In this document: one piece after another, positions 62,435 through 64,000 of the stretch
Layout: every line of letters begins with the position of its first letter
Numbering within the stretch: the stretch's first letter is position 1
Assembly (NCBI RefSeq): GCF_003318165.1
Contig: NZ_QOCB01000100.1
Location: 1-64,000, forward strand
Direction: 5' to 3'
DNA length: 64,000 nucleotides
Origin: Psychromonas sp. B3M02
GTDB taxonomy: Bacteria > Pseudomonadota > Gammaproteobacteria > Enterobacterales > Psychromonadaceae
The notes under the pieces: model-generated
Seen by the model: only the letters and a program-made list of their open reading frames with translations
What the model was told of the DNA's origin: nothing
Database searches by the model: none
Position numbers and translations under genes: made by a program

Positions 62435-64000
62435 ATGCAACAGCCATATTTTAAGAAACGTTACCTCTCACAAATTGTCACCTCTGTTTTAATCGCCGCT
62501 TCACTTACCGCTTGTAACACCGATAGTGATGACGATGATACTACTGATACCTCAAATTATACGTTACAACTATTACACATGGCCGACATGGATGGCTCAA
62601 ATGCAACCGCACTAGATAATGCTGGTAACTTTGCAAGTAACGTTGATGCATTACGTGATCAATACCCAGATAACACACTATTCCTAAGCTCTGGTGATAA
62701 CTACATCCCAGGTGTACGTTATGTAGCAGGTAGTGATGAATCAATGAGCAATGTTGATGGTATCAACGTACCGGGCAATGGGCGTGCTGATATCGCCATG
62801 ATTAACGCAATGGGCTTACAAGCTTCTGCTGTGGGTAACCATGACCTTGATGGTGGTACTGAAGAATTTGCATCAATTATTGATGTTGATGGCACTTATC
62901 CAGGCGCACAATTCCCTTACCTAAGCTCAAACATGATTTTTGCTGATGACGAAAACACGGCAACATTAGTAGTTGAAGATGGTTTAATCGCTAGTGAGAT
63001 TCCGAACAGCTTAGCGTCATACACGATCATTGAAGTAGATGGTGAGCAAATCGGTATCGTAGGTGCAACAACACCAACCAATGAAATCATTACCGATACA
63101 GGGGATATTACGGTACTACCTGCAAGTGACGATACTGCAGACCTTGCAGTACTAATCCAAGAAAAAGTGGATGAACTAACAGCACTAGGTATCAATAAAG
63201 TCATTTTACTCGCACACATGCAAAGTATTTCTATCGAAGAAGAATTAGCAACGCTACTTACTGACGTCGATATCATTGTCGCAGGTGGCTCGAATACATT
63301 ACTTGCAGATAGCACAGACCGTTTATGGGATGGCGATGAAGCAGCTGGAGAGTACCCTGAGCTATTTGAAGATGCTGACGGTAATGATGTCGCACTGGTT
63401 AATGTTGATGGTGATTACAAATACTTAGGCCGTTTAGTCGTTGAATTTGATGATAACGGTAACATTATCGTTGATTCAATTGATGAGGATGTCAGCGGTT
63501 CATACATCAGTGATGAAACAATGGTAACGTCATTATCTGGTGAAGCTAATACCGATGTTGATAACATCGTTGATGCTGTGAACGACGTTATTATCGAGTC
63601 TGAAAGTAATATTGTGGGGCATACAGATGTATTCTTAAATGGTATTCGAGCTTCAGTACGCTCTGAAGAAACCAACCTAGGTAATCTAACTGCTGAAGCG
63701 AACCTTTGGTACGCAAACCTCATTGACGGTGTTGAGACACAAATCTCTATCAAAAATGGTGGTGGTATCCGTGCTGAGATTGGTTACGCTGCTTACCCAG
63801 CAGGTTCAACAAGTGCAGAAGATCTAGAGTACTACCCACCAGCAGCTTACCCAAATGCAGGTAAAGAAGAAGGTGATATCTCACAATACGATTTACAAAC
63901 TGCTTTATCATTCAACAATGAGTTAACAGTATTAGACCTAACGGCTGAACAGCTAAAAGAGATTGCAGAACATGCTGTATCAGATGTCACTGGTGGTCGT
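62435..64000 (+). CDS. 5'-nucleotidase/metallophosphoesterase-family lipoprotein (3' part outside the window)
   Basis: 522 codons are present, and the frame is open at the right edge. The signal ends with lipobox LTAC (Cys27), followed by an Asp/Thr-rich linker. The calcineurin-like phosphoesterase domain shows LLHMADMDG (His48, Asp51), SSGDNY (86-91), GNHDLDGG (134-141) and LLAHMQ (His261). The usual GGHSHT motif reads GGSNT (284-288), a variant that recurs in a marine subfamily I recall but cannot check here. The 5'-nucleotidase C-terminal domain begins near VGHTDVFLNG and includes the substrate loop IKNGGGIRAEIG. AGGGAAAG precedes the ATG. It should release phosphate from extracellular nucleotides or sugar nucleotides at the cell surface. 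Confidence 0.87.
   Translation, partial: MQQPYFKKRYLSQIVTSVLIAASLTACNTDSDDDDTTDTSNYTLQLLHMADMDGSNATALDNAGNFASNVDALRDQYPDNTLFLSSGDNYIPGVRYVAGSDESMSNVDGINVPGNGRADIAMINAMGLQASAVGNHDLDGGTEEFASIIDVDGTYPGAQFPYLSSNMIFADDENTATLVVEDGLIASEIPNSLASYTIIEVDGEQIGIVGATTPTNEIITDTGDITVLPASDDTADLAVLIQEKVDELTALGINKVILLAHMQSISIEEELATLLTDVDIIVAGGSNTLLADSTDRLWDGDEAAGEYPELFEDADGNDVALVNVDGDYKYLGRLVVEFDDNGNIIVDSIDEDVSGSYISDETMVTSLSGEANTDVDNIVDAVNDVIIESESNIVGHTDVFLNGIRASVRSEETNLGNLTAEANLWYANLIDGVETQISIKNGGGIRAEIGYAAYPAGSTSAEDLEYYPPAAYPNAGKEEGDISQYDLQTALSFNNELTVLDLTAEQLKEIAEHAVSDVTGGR

Noticed and set aside
1-64000. CRISPR arrays, tRNA or rRNA genes, prophage or insertion-sequence ends
   Set aside because: No repeat-spacer pattern, cloverleaf, integrase, transposase or terminal inverted repeats were seen on reading both strands.

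Overview
The window is about 64 kb of AT-rich chromosome from a gammaproteobacterium, most likely a marine, cold- or salt-adapted heterotroph of the Psychromonas/Moritella/Vibrio kind. That placement is inferred from gene content and gene order, not from a marker-gene comparison. Three gene neighbourhoods match E. coli: yheS/yheV/slyD, bioH/gntX/nfuA, and yibN-grxC-secB-gpsA divergent from gpmM-envC-yibQ. The marine flavour comes from a PL7 alginate lyase, a BCCT carrier and glycine-betaine/dimethylglycine genes. I saw no tRNA, rRNA, CRISPR array, intact insertion sequence, prophage or toxin-antitoxin pair.

Layout. 0.1-12.8 kb: alginate lyase lipoprotein, ppnP, ABC-F factor yheS, yheV, slyD, two small hypotheticals (one resembling the C-terminal tail of flagellar rod proteins), bioH, gntX/comF, nfuA, a YjeH-like exporter, deaD with a long leader, and glmU. 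13-19.4 kb: an arginine/citrulline module with a polar amino-acid ABC transporter, two guanidine/ureido hydrolases, ornithine cyclodeaminase and an Lrp-type regulator. Together they could convert imported arginine or citrulline to ornithine and then proline. 19.5-30.2 kb: housekeeping genes (nadE, asd, gpsA-secB-grxC-yibN, gpmM-envC-yibQ-panM, a DUF4136 lipoprotein, dusA).

30.9-38.0 kb is an accessory block of oxidoreductases (AKR, LLM flavin type, MDR, SDR), an MFS exporter and two related LysR regulators, with inverted-repeat operator candidates in the divergent promoters. 38.5-53.4 kb is a methylamine/C1 block: a BCCT carrier, folD, a LacI regulator, a dimethylglycine/sarcosine dehydrogenase-like flavoprotein, a ProXVW-type transporter, EtfBA, ETF:quinone oxidoreductase and PurU. 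The flavoprotein would strip methyl groups onto tetrahydrofolate. Electrons would pass through ETF and ETF-QO to quinone, and the C1 unit would leave through FolD and PurU as formate.

53.5-61.9 kb holds an acetoacetate decarboxylase, a TAXI-type TRAP transporter, a LysR regulator, a BKACE (beta-keto acid cleavage) enzyme and a class III aminotransferase. This looks like a catabolic set for an imported beta-amino or beta-keto acid whose substrate cannot be read from sequence. The window ends inside a 5'-nucleotidase-like lipoprotein.

The observations most worth a second look are the BKACE/decarboxylase/aminotransferase/TRAP set, the ProW permease with an unusual N-terminal extension, the complete C1 and electron route around the dimethylglycine dehydrogenase, and a possible small RNA or attenuator upstream of that gene.
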